Origin: JBFMAE01 sp040756085
Lineage (GTDB): Bacteria > Desulfobacterota > BSN033 > UBA1163
Assembly: GCA_040756085.1 (NCBI GenBank)
Contig: JBFMAE010000044.1
Location: forward strand, 1-7,475
Direction of reading: 5' to 3'
Length of the DNA stretch: 7,475 nucleotides
The notes under the pieces: model-generated
The model's input: only the letters and a program-made list of their open reading frames with translations
What the model was told of the DNA's origin: nothing
The model's database searches: none
Translations under genes and position numbers: made by a program
In this document: positions 1 to 5,162 of the stretch, piece after piece
How the letters are laid out: each line of letters starts with the position of its first letter
How positions within the stretch are numbered: the first letter of the stretch is position 1

Positions 1-492
1 GACCTGATCATCCTAACCCATTCCCATCCAGACCATTTTGAAGGTGTTGAGGCATTCTTTAACAGGCCGGTTAAGGTAGCGATGAGCCGGGAGGAGGAAC
101 GTTACCTTCAGGCGAGCGGAAAACTCCTCTTTGAGATGATGAGACAGCCTCTGCCGAAATTTCGAATCGATTTTTATCTAAAGGAAGGAGAGCTCCATTT
201 GGGGGGAAAGACTTTCCATCTCTATCAAACCCCAGGTCATTCTCCTGGTTCCCTTTCGATTTATTGGCCGGAGAGGAAGGTCCTCTTTACGGGTGATCTC
301 ATTTTTTATGGTGGAATCGGAAGGACAGACTTTCTGGGGGGAGATTCTAAACTAATAAAGGAAAGTATTGAGAGGATGTCCCATCTGGATATTGAAATCT
401 TGCTGCCCGGTCATGGAAACTTGGTGATGGGAAGGGAGATGGTGCTTCAGAACTTCGAATTCATTCGAGAGAATTTTTATGCCTATTTATAA
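1..492 (+). CDS. MBL-fold metallohydrolase, 3' part (5' end outside window)
   Basis: The frame is open from base 1, so the gene starts upstream and 163 C-terminal residues are visible. The metal-binding signature THSHPDH is at visible residues 6-12 (H7, H9, D11, H12). It is followed by PGH (H80), a TGD bridging aspartate (D99), the segment GGIGRTDFLGGD, and a final PGHG histidine (H138). Together these are the zinc ligands of the metallo-beta-lactamase fold. The GRTD...GGD segment is typical of the glyoxalase II/YcbL-like branch, which hydrolyses thioesters such as hydroxyacyl-glutathione, but this branch is too broad to name a substrate. The protein is probably cytoplasmic; the N-terminus is not seen. 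Its end overlaps the convergent gene by 6 bp. The in-frame ATG at 82 is internal, because the HxHxDH motif lies before it. Confidence 0.9.
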   Translation, partial: DLIILTHSHPDHFEGVEAFFNRPVKVAMSREEERYLQASGKLLFEMMRQPLPKFRIDFYLKEGELHLGGKTFHLYQTPGHSPGSLSIYWPERKVLFTGDLIFYGGIGRTDFLGGDSKLIKESIERMSHLDIEILLPGHGNLVMGREMVLQNFEFIRENFYAYL

Positions 493-1029
493 AGCCCTCA
501 ACTGATTTTTGATCTCCTCCAATTTTTCTCTGTACAGGTGATCCAATTTTTCTAATTCCTTTTTCCAGGTCTGATCCTTTTCGATGCTGGGCTCAACCGC
601 ATTCCCGTAGATCCCCTCTCTTCTCAATGACTCCAGCGATTGAACCTCCACCTCTTGTTTAATCCTCTCCTTTTCTCTCCGGTACTGGGAAAGCAAATGG
701 AGCAGTTTCTGCTTCACATCATCGAGGTCTCGGTACTTCAGCGATTCAATCCCCTTGAGAAGCCTCTCTAATTCATCATTCAGGGAGAGGGCATCAATCC
801 ACTGGGAAAGGAGGGCCTCCTTCACAGTGGTCGCACCATTCTTCTCCATTCTTTCGATCTCCTTCAAAATTTCATTCAATGGGAGATAGCCCTCTACATA
901 TCGGTGAAAGAGACCTTTTACCCTCTGCGAAACCTCTTTTCGCTTGATCTCCTCCCTCTCTTTGTCGGAGATTGCGATCTTTTTTGTTCTCTCCATCGCC
1001 AATTCTAACGTTGATTTAATCTCTGCCAT
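487..1029 (-). CDS. unrecognised charged helical protein, 180 aa
   Basis: The open frame of 180 residues begins with ATG at 1029 and reads MAEIKSTLELAMERTKKI. It is very rich in K, E, R and L, has no signal peptide or membrane segment, and is probably almost wholly helical. Likely coiled-coil stretches lie near residues 17-65 and 95-178. The N-terminal pattern (AEIKS.LE.A.E.T) resembles small uncharacterised proteins, possibly the DUF6657 group, but I recall this only weakly and assign no function. The start has only a weak purine-rich ribosome site (GAGAG) upstream, and I see no convincing promoter. It converges with the MBL hydrolase, overlapping it by 6 bp, and no strong terminator lies between them. 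The length and codon pattern make it a likely real gene. Confidence 0.75.
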   Translation of the reverse strand: MAEIKSTLELAMERTKKIAISDKEREEIKRKEVSQRVKGLFHRYVEGYLPLNEILKEIERMEKNGATTVKEALLSQWIDALSLNDELERLLKGIESLKYRDLDDVKQKLLHLLSQYRREKERIKQEVEVQSLESLRREGIYGNAVEPSIEKDQTWKKELEKLDHLYREKLEEIKNQLRAL

Positions 1030-1078
1030 AAATTCGCTCTCTGCTCATACAAATAATCACTTTACCCCGTATAATCCC

Positions 1079-1110
1079 GAAAGCCCCAGGCTTCAGACTA
1101 GGGATGAAGG
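1079..1110. repeat. degenerate C/G hairpin resembling an IS200/IS605 end
   Basis: The segment reads GAAAGCCCCAGG, CTTCAG, ACTAGGGATGAAGG. This follows the layout of the subterminal hairpin of many IS200/IS605-type elements (AAGCCCC..GGCTTTAGCC..GGGGATGAA). The stem is imperfect here: about six of eight pairs form around a TTCA loop. No tnpA or tnpB gene is in the window, so this is at most a relic. Confidence 0.35.
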
Positions 1111-1135
1111 CAATTTTAAATCTGAAGATAAAGGA

Positions 1136-1166
1136 AAGCCCCCTTCTTTAGGGCGGGGATATCCGG
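1136..1166. repeat. second hairpin of the same type
   Basis: AAAGCCCCCTTCTTTAGGGC followed by GGGGAT repeats the arrangement of the hairpin 57 bp upstream: AAGCCCC, a CTTTAG-type loop, then GGGGAT. The stem forms seven of eight pairs if G-U pairs are counted. Two similar hairpins close together, with no coding potential between them, suggest decayed ends of a mobile element or a dispersed palindromic repeat. Confidence 0.35.
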
Positions 1167-1174
1167 GGTTTACA

Positions 1175-1205
1175 TCTCCCCAACCCCCATTTAATAGAGG
1201 GGAGA
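1175..1205. repeat. short inverted repeat TCTCCCC/GGGGAGA
   Basis: TCTCCCC at 1175-1181 and GGGGAGA at 1199-1205 are perfect complements separated by 17 nt. An alternative inner pairing is CCCC with GGGG around ATTTAATAGA. It has the look of a dispersed intergenic palindrome. It is not followed by a T-run, so it is unlikely to be a terminator. Confidence 0.4.
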
Positions 1206-1215
1206 AGTGAGATTT

Positions 1216-1255
1216 AAAAAGAGACCCCAGGTTTTACCCCGGGGTCTCTTTTTTT
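1216..1255 (-). terminator. intrinsic terminator of the cold-shock gene, probably bidirectional
   Basis: AAAAAGAGACCCC (1216-1228) and GGGGTCTCTTTTT (1241-1253) form a perfect 13-bp stem with a 12-nt loop. Read on the minus strand it lies 20 nt after the csp stop codon, and its stem ends in a T-run, as expected of a Rho-independent terminator. The plus-strand reading also has a T-run, so it may end transcripts from either side. Confidence 0.9.
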
Positions 1256-1274
1256 AAGCTTAACGAGTTTCTAT

Positions 1275-1478
1275 TTAGCCAAGAACTGTTACGTTTGTTG
1301 CCTGGGGACCCTTCGGACCCTGGGAAATCTCAAATTCTACCTCATCGCCTTCGTAAAGGACCTTAAAGCCATCCTTCTTAATAGCGGAGAAGTGAACGAA
1401 GACATCACTCCCGTCATCTCTTGAAATGAACCCATAGCCCTTCTTCTCATTAAACCACTTAACACGACCTTTGGCCAC
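1275..1478 (-). CDS. csp: cold-shock domain protein (CspA family), 67 aa
   Basis: This is a full-length single cold-shock domain of the usual 65-70 residues. It contains RNP1 (KGYGFI, residues 13-18) and RNP2 (VFVHF, residues 26-30), plus the conserved start GRVKWFNEKKGYGFI and the ending GPQATNV. These five-stranded OB-fold proteins bind single-stranded RNA and DNA in the cytoplasm, act as RNA chaperones, and are often induced by cold or growth change. The start is GTG at 1478. Upstream on the minus strand is a long purine-rich ribosome site (AAAGGAGGGGAGG), with its GAGG core 9 nt from the start. A sigma70 promoter about 150 bp upstream gives a long structured leader, typical of regulated csp genes. 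A strong terminator follows. Which numbered Csp paralogue it is cannot be said. Confidence 0.97.
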   Translation of the reverse strand: MAKGRVKWFNEKKGYGFISRDDGSDVFVHFSAIKKDGFKVLYEGDEVEFEISQGPKGPQATNVTVLG

Positions 1479-1504
1479 TACAACTCACCTCCCCTCCTTT
1501 GTGA

Positions 1505-1622
1505 ACTTACGTAAGTTGTAATAGCCTTTGGTCCTAACTAAAAAAGGCCACAGAAGTATTAAGAAGCACTTTTGTGACCTTTTATTATGATCCAAACAAC
1601 TACTACTCCTTACAACTTACCT
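1505..1622 (-). promoter_or_regulatory. structured 5' leader of csp with long-range helix
   Basis: The leader between the predicted transcript start (about 1622) and the ribosome site contains a perfect 11-bp complement: GTAAGTTGTAA (plus strand 1511-1521) with TTACAACTTAC (1610-1620). In the RNA this would join the very 5' end to the segment just before the ribosome site and enclose the hairpin at 1542-1583. A perfect 12-bp palindrome, ACTTACGTAAGT (1505-1516), overlaps the inner arm and would compete with the long helix. Long leaders that refold with temperature are known for csp genes. The mechanism here is inference. Confidence 0.55.
1542..1583 (-). terminator. terminator-like hairpin inside the csp leader (candidate attenuator)
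   Basis: On the minus strand AAAAGGTCACAAAAGT pairs with ACTTCTGTGGCCTTTT: 16 positions with one G-U pair and one mismatch, around a 10-nt loop. The stem ends in a run of six T. It lies downstream of the csp promoter and upstream of the csp ribosome site, so it could stop transcription before the gene. No other minus-strand gene needs a terminator here. The T-run partly overlaps the stem, so terminator strength is uncertain. Confidence 0.55.
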
Positions 1623-1628
1623 CGATAA

Positions 1629-1657
1629 ATTATGGTTAAATCTTTATTAAAAGTCAA
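1629..1657 (-). promoter_or_regulatory. sigma70-type promoter of csp
   Basis: On the minus strand, TTGACT (1657-1652) is followed after exactly 17 bp by CATAAT (1634-1629). The surroundings are very AT-rich. The predicted start near 1622 gives a leader of about 140 nt before the GTG start. Confidence 0.8.
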
Positions 1658-1810
1658 GTTTTTTTTAAATCTTTTTGAATCCTTTGATTCGGTACATGTG
1701 AGAGCAGGTGTCATGCCTAAATTCAGGGATGATTTGGAGATCTTATAAAGAGGCTCTGAAAAGGGTTCAGACATTCAAGTTAAATTATCGAAAGGGCATC
1801 GATTTTTTTA

Positions 1811-1839
1811 TTGACACAATAAATGTATTGTATTATATT
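1811..1839 (+). promoter_or_regulatory. sigma70-type promoter of the RHH-HEAT-ParA operon
   Basis: TTGACA (1811-1816), a 17-bp spacer, then TATATT (1834-1839) make a near-consensus promoter. It lies about 30 bp before the TTG start of the ribbon-helix-helix gene, giving a short leader. It is divergent from the csp promoter, about 150 bp away. Confidence 0.85.
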
Positions 1840-1840
1840 G
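1816..1840. promoter_or_regulatory. operator-like repeats inside the promoter
   Basis: The promoter spacer holds a perfect inverted repeat ACAATA-AATG-TATTGT (1816-1831). TATTG then recurs at 1826-1830 and 1836-1840, spaced 10 bp, one helical turn. Ribbon-helix-helix repressors commonly bind such short repeated or inverted sites, and the first gene downstream encodes one. Autorepression is therefore a reasonable inference, not shown. Confidence 0.5.
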
Positions 1841-1868
1841 CATTTAAAATTATTTAAAGGGGGTCTTT

Positions 1869-2060
1869 TTGGGACAGACAAAGGTTGCACGCACCATTTA
1901 TATCAAAGGCGAACAGGTGGAGGCGTTAAAGAGGTTATCTGAAAAGACCAAGGTCCCCCAGTCCGTTTATGTTAGGGAGGCTTTGGATATGCTTCTGGAA
2001 AAATATTCTGAGCAGTTAAAGTTTGACTTCCCGAATATTTCAAAGGATAATCTCTTTTAA
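1869..2060 (+). CDS. ribbon-helix-helix (CopG/MetJ/Arc-type) DNA-binding protein, 63 aa
   Basis: The small protein has the ribbon-helix-helix pattern: a beta strand RTIYI (residues 8-12), helix A around EQVEALKRLSEKT (15-27), the turn KVPQS, and helix B around VYVREALDMLLEKY (33-46), followed by a short acidic/aromatic tail. Such proteins dimerise and place the strand pair in the major groove. The start is TTG at 1869, preceded by AAAGGGGG with 5-nt spacing; no other start in the frame keeps the strand intact. It is the first gene after a strong promoter that carries operator-like repeats, which suggests autoregulation. Because a ParA-type ATPase follows two genes later, it could instead be a centromere-type partner like the small RHH proteins ParG or Omega. 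It could also be an antitoxin-like protein, but no toxin is adjacent. Confidence 0.85.
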   Translation: MGQTKVARTIYIKGEQVEALKRLSEKTKVPQSVYVREALDMLLEKYSEQLKFDFPNISKDNLF

Positions 2061-2089
2061 GTATCTCAAGGTTCGAGGAGTAAGCAATC

Positions 2090-2842
2090 GTGGTAGATCA
2101 TTTCCGATTGATTTACTTAAAATCGCCAGAATTCGAAAAGCCCACCGTTGACGAACCTTCCACATCCCATGATTCCGAAGCTATTTCGAGAATGACCTCA
2201 TCTTTTTCCGAAGTCAACGTTCCAAAAACTTTCTCATCCCAAGCCATTCTCAGTCAGGTAAAAGAAGATCTGAAGCATCCCGATCCGAAAGTGAAGATGT
2301 TGGCGATTCAATATTTGGAAAAGGTGGATCCTTCCATCGCCACGCCTATCCTCCAGGAGATGTTGTCAGATCGGGATCCAGGCGTGAGAGCACAGGCGAT
2401 CTCTTCCTTGATTAAATTTCGAAACCCTATGATGACTCCTCTCTTAAAAAAATATCTGAAAGACAGTAATCCCAGAGTAAGGATGGCTGCTCTCAGAGGA
2501 GTATTCCAGCAAAAGGAAAAGATTGATTTGAACATCCTTCTTCAATTCCTGAGCGATGAATCTTCTCAGGTGAGAAGAAAAATGGCCACCCTATTGGGAT
2601 GGACTCAATTCGAGGGCGCCTTTCCGATCCTGGTGGAGATGTCAAAGGATCAGGATGCAAAGGTGAGAAAAGCAGCCCTTTTTTCTCTGACCGCCCTTTA
2701 CCCTGAAGAGAGCGACGACCGATTGGCAGAGGCGATGGCCGATTCAGACCCGGATCTTCGAAAATGGGCAAGAAGCACTTTAGAAAAGATGGCGGAAAGA
2801 CCATTGAAAGGTAAAATGACTTCACTTCCGAACCAAGGTTAG
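2090..2842 (+). CDS. HEAT-repeat protein, 250 aa
   Basis: Residues about 58-235 hold six consecutive units of about 31 residues with the HEAT signature L.D.DP.VR..A...L: HPDPKVKMLA, DRDPGVRAQA, DSNPRVRMAA, DESSQVRRKM, DQDAKVRKAA and DSDPDLRKWA. These form a curved helical solenoid used for protein-protein contacts; no enzyme motif is present. The first about 50 residues are rich in S, T, P and E and look disordered. No signal peptide or membrane segment is seen, so it is probably cytoplasmic. The start is GTG at 2090 with GAGGAG 9 nt upstream. It lies 29 bp after the RHH gene and 15 bp before the ParA-type gene, so it is probably cotranscribed. It may be a scaffold for the ATPase and coiled-coil proteins (inference). 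HEAT units of this type also occur in phycobilin-lyase-like proteins, but nothing here suggests pigment work. Confidence 0.9.
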   Translation: MVDHFRLIYLKSPEFEKPTVDEPSTSHDSEAISRMTSSFSEVNVPKTFSSQAILSQVKEDLKHPDPKVKMLAIQYLEKVDPSIATPILQEMLSDRDPGVRAQAISSLIKFRNPMMTPLLKKYLKDSNPRVRMAALRGVFQQKEKIDLNILLQFLSDESSQVRRKMATLLGWTQFEGAFPILVEMSKDQDAKVRKAALFSLTALYPEESDDRLAEAMADSDPDLRKWARSTLEKMAERPLKGKMTSLPNQG

Positions 2843-2857
2843 GATAGAAAAGTATCC

Positions 2858-3868
2858 ATGGTGACTCAATCGCTACCTCTCATTCAAAGGGCACAGATCA
2901 TAGGAGATACGGTCTATTCTCCAATGACCTTTGCAAAGATCCTCGGGATTACGAAACGGGAGCTCCTTGAGAAAGAAGCCATGGGGATCATCCCTCCTGC
3001 CAAGAGAAATTCCAATCAGGAACGCTATTACAAACCCGAGGATGTGGTCAAATATCGGAACTATCTGGGAATTCCCTCTCCGATAAAGTCCATCAGAAAA
3101 CAGCTCTTTCTCAACTTTAAGGGAGGAACGGGAAAGAGCAGCCTCTCCGCCTCTTATGGTTTTCGTTTGGCCCAGATGGGTTTCCGGACCCTCCTGATCG
3201 ACATGGATCCCCAGGGACATCTAACCCAATGCCTGGGCCTCAATAGTGAACAATATCCTAAGACCCTGTTTCATGCTCTAATCGAGAAGGAGGATCTCGA
3301 AAAGATCGTTATCAAAACAGACCTTCCCACCCTGGACATCATCCCTTCCAATCTGAACCTTTCACCGGTGGAGCTTTCGCTCTTCTCGATGAATTCGAGA
3401 GAATTCCGGTTGAGGAGACTGATCAATCCGATTGAGAAAAAGTATGAACTCATTGTGATGGATGCCTCTCCCAGCATCGGGCTCCTAAACCTCAATGCGA
3501 TCCTTGCCTCGAACGATCTCATCATCCCTGTCCTGGCCGATTTCCTTTCCTATCACGGCCTCAAGATCCTGTTCGAAACCCTTTCCACGATCGAAGAAGA
3601 TTTTTCCTTTGTCTTTGAGAATATCTTCATCTTCCTGAACCGTTACAATGAATCCCATCGCATTTGCAAACGTTCGAAGAAGGCCCTGGAAACCCATTAT
3701 GACAAATACCTCCTCAACACCGTGATACGTCAGGATACGAAGATTGCGGAGGCCACCAGCCAAGGGTCGCCGATCTTTCTCTTCGCCCAATCGTCGAAAG
3801 GGGCGGAGGATATCCAGAGCCTGATCGATGAAATTTTTGGACTGAAAGGAGCTGATCATGTCGGATGA
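2858..3868 (+). CDS. ParA/MinD-type ATPase with N-terminal MerR-like domain, 336 aa
   Basis: Residues about 19-72 look like a MerR-type winged helix (YSPMTFAKILGITKRELL...RYYKPEDVVKYR). The ATPase domain follows: deviant Walker A KGGTGKSS (88-95, with signature lysine K88 and K93), Walker A' LLIDMDPQGH (112-121, D115 and D117), and Walker B LIVMDASP (198-205, D202). PVLADFLSYHGL (224-235) matches the conserved P...FLS..GL segment of the family. Such ATPases dimerise on ATP, often bind DNA nonspecifically, and position plasmids, chromosomes, chemosensory clusters or division sites. The length fits ParA proteins that carry an N-terminal DNA-binding region. I chose the ATG at 2858; the ribosome site (AGGAT) is poor, and GTG at 2861 is possible. 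It overlaps the next gene by 11 bp. No canonical ParB follows. Coiled-coil proteins lie there instead, so plasmid-type partition is not the only reading. Confidence 0.92.
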   Translation: MVTQSLPLIQRAQIIGDTVYSPMTFAKILGITKRELLEKEAMGIIPPAKRNSNQERYYKPEDVVKYRNYLGIPSPIKSIRKQLFLNFKGGTGKSSLSASYGFRLAQMGFRTLLIDMDPQGHLTQCLGLNSEQYPKTLFHALIEKEDLEKIVIKTDLPTLDIIPSNLNLSPVELSLFSMNSREFRLRRLINPIEKKYELIVMDASPSIGLLNLNAILASNDLIIPVLADFLSYHGLKILFETLSTIEEDFSFVFENIFIFLNRYNESHRICKRSKKALETHYDKYLLNTVIRQDTKIAEATSQGSPIFLFAQSSKGAEDIQSLIDEIFGLKGADHVG

Positions 3869-4190
3869 GTTTACCAACAATGTGGCACAGAAATTCCCTA
3901 ATACTCTCAATAAGGAGACGGTGGAAAGACCCTGGGATGTGACCGAACCCAAATTGATCTCCCCGGTGAAGAAATCGGCGGAGGAACCGAAGCGTGACGA
4001 TATCACGGAGCGTATCCATTCGCTTTATGCAGAACTTCGTTCCTCTTTGACCGTGCGGTCTGCTTTGGAATATGATCTCAAAAGGGCCAATCGGGTTCTG
4101 GAGGAGGTGAACCGGGTCAAGGTGGAAGTGGAGAAGATCATCGAGATGTTACGGGTGATGGATGAATACATGAGGGAGCGTATCAAGTAA
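3858..4190 (+). CDS. short coiled-coil protein, candidate ParA partner, 110 aa
   Basis: I do not recognise a named family. The ATG at 3858 has AAAGGAG six nt upstream and overlaps the end of the ATPase gene by 11 bp, suggesting translational coupling. The N-terminus carries F-T-N-N-V-A-Q-K-F-P (residues 5-14), then a P/E/K-rich linker to about 46. A helix from 47 to 110 has heptad-like leucines and includes ITERIHSLYAEL and VRSALEYDL. Both the N-terminal motif and this helix start recur in the next gene, so the two are probably paralogous. There is no signal peptide or membrane segment. ATPase-activating partners of ParA/MinD proteins often act through a short N-terminal peptide with basic residues. 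The shared motif is a candidate for that, by inference only. Confidence 0.85.
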   Translation: MSDEFTNNVAQKFPNTLNKETVERPWDVTEPKLISPVKKSAEEPKRDDITERIHSLYAELRSSLTVRSALEYDLKRANRVLEEVNRVKVEVEKIIEMLRVMDEYMRERIK

Positions 4191-4194
4191 TCCT

Positions 4195-4230
4195 CTTCTT
4201 TCCCTTCCCTTGATGAAAGGAAGGGTGAAG
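4195..4230 (+). other. intercistronic RNA hairpin
   Basis: CTTC (4195-4198) with GAAG (4227-4230) and CCCTTCC (4202-4208) with GGAAGGG (4219-4225) form a stem with a small internal loop, in the gap between the two coiled-coil genes. No T-run follows, so it is not a standard terminator. It could stabilise or process the operon transcript and alter the ratio of the two proteins. Confidence 0.45.
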
Positions 4231-4260
4231 GATGGGACGGGCGGCCGAGGAGGGCCTGGG

Positions 4261-5076
4261 ATGAAGACTAAAAGTGAAATGGTTACAGGCGATGGATTTG
4301 ATAAGAATGTCGCTGAGAAGATGCCGAAGGTCAGAAGGCTGGAAGAACCCTTTCCTTCAGATCTGAAGAGGGAACCCGAGCCACTGGAAGAAGGTCGTCA
4401 CGAAATGGTACAGGAGATGAGACCTTCGGAAAAGCAGGCAGAGAGAAGAGCCCTCTTCGAACCTCCGGAGAAGAAGGGTGAGACCGAACAGAACCTGGAT
4501 GTCCTGAAACTGATCGAGGACCTTCATACTCAACTTCTCGTTTCGGGTCGCACGAAGAGAGCGCTGGAAATGGACCTGGCTTCTTACCAAAAGACCATCC
4601 ATCAGTTGACCCAGGACAATAGAGAATTACGCAGCCAACTGGAGGATCTGAGAAAGGAACTCCAGAAGTTTAAAGAGATCCAGTCCGAATCGTCCTATCT
4701 TGCAGAAGAGAATGCCGACGCCCTGGAGAGGATCAAGGAGTTTCAAAAGGAATTGAGGGGCGTGAACGAAACCCTGGCCAGGACGACACAGGAGAGGGAC
4801 GAGGCCCTGAGCCGAATACGTCACTTAGAATCACAGATAGAGCAGAACGAGGTCCTTCGGGTCAAGGAGAGGTTGAAGGAGAGAGAGGCTTTCCACTTTG
4901 CTGAGGAGAACAGGCAACTTCAATCCAAACTGGAGGAGGCCTTCGCCCAGAATCTGGATCTGGAGAGAAAGTACGATGCCTTGAGGCGATCCTTTAATGA
5001 GGTCAGAGAATCCCTTGCTCTCATGAGAGATTCCTGCAAAACGAATTACTATAACCTATCGGAGACCCCTGAATAA
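4261..5076 (+). CDS. long coiled-coil protein, candidate ParA partner, 271 aa
   Basis: I do not recognise a named family. I chose the ATG at 4261 because GAGGAGGG stands six nt before it. The open frame extends upstream to a TTG at 4210, but those 17 residues are G/R/K-rich, overlap the intercistronic hairpin, and lack a ribosome site. The N-terminus carries F-D-K-N-V-A-E-K-M-P (residues 13-22), matching the preceding protein, followed by a charged, probably disordered linker to about 77. A near-continuous coiled coil runs from about 79 to 255, beginning with KLIEDLHTQL and KRALEMDL, again like the neighbour. The tail is SCKTNYYNLSETPE. There is no membrane segment. It resembles in form the filament or scaffold partners of ParA/MinD ATPases. 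Its role is inferred from context. Confidence 0.85.
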   Translation: MKTKSEMVTGDGFDKNVAEKMPKVRRLEEPFPSDLKREPEPLEEGRHEMVQEMRPSEKQAERRALFEPPEKKGETEQNLDVLKLIEDLHTQLLVSGRTKRALEMDLASYQKTIHQLTQDNRELRSQLEDLRKELQKFKEIQSESSYLAEENADALERIKEFQKELRGVNETLARTTQERDEALSRIRHLESQIEQNEVLRVKERLKEREAFHFAEENRQLQSKLEEAFAQNLDLERKYDALRRSFNEVRESLALMRDSCKTNYYNLSETPE

Positions 5077-5091
5077 GATCATATCCTGATA

Positions 5092-5120
5092 TTGACACCC
5101 TCCGATAGATGCGTTATAGT
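5092..5120 (+). promoter_or_regulatory. sigma70-type promoter of the radical SAM gene
   Basis: TTGACA (5092-5097), a 17-bp spacer and TATAGT (5115-5120) stand 16 bp after the coiled-coil gene stop and about 85 bp before the radical SAM start. The radical SAM gene therefore probably has its own transcript, with a leader of about 80 nt. No terminator is visible between the coiled-coil gene and this promoter, so read-through from the upstream operon is possible. Confidence 0.8.
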
Positions 5121-5162
5121 TTCTTCACTTCAAAAAATGCCCCTTCCTTTCATCTGCACAAG

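Noticed and set aside
944..1210. Plus-strand open frame of 88 codons
   Set aside because: It is mostly antisense to the helical protein gene and then runs through the C/G hairpins. The translation (PPSLGRGYPGF, PQPPFNRGEK) is typical of such repeats, and no ribosome site is seen.
1658..1810. A small gene or RNA between the two divergent promoters
   Set aside because: I found only a minor GAATC/GATTC repeat at 1677-1690, with no open frame with a ribosome site and no terminator.
1869..2060. Toxin-antitoxin pair led by the RHH protein
   Set aside because: The next gene is a HEAT-repeat protein of 250 residues, not a small toxin, and no RelE, MazF or PIN-type sequence is nearby.
3485..4019. 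Minus-strand open frames of 173 and 101 codons opposite the ATPase and short coiled-coil genes
   Set aside because: They lie antisense to well-supported coding sequence with clear motifs and show no recognisable features of their own.
4210..4260. TTG/ATG starts at 4210 and 4213 for the long coiled-coil protein
   Set aside because: There is no ribosome site, they overlap the intercistronic hairpin, and the residues are G/R/K-rich. The ATG at 4261 has GAGGAGGG at good spacing and places the shared motif near the N-terminus, as in the neighbour.
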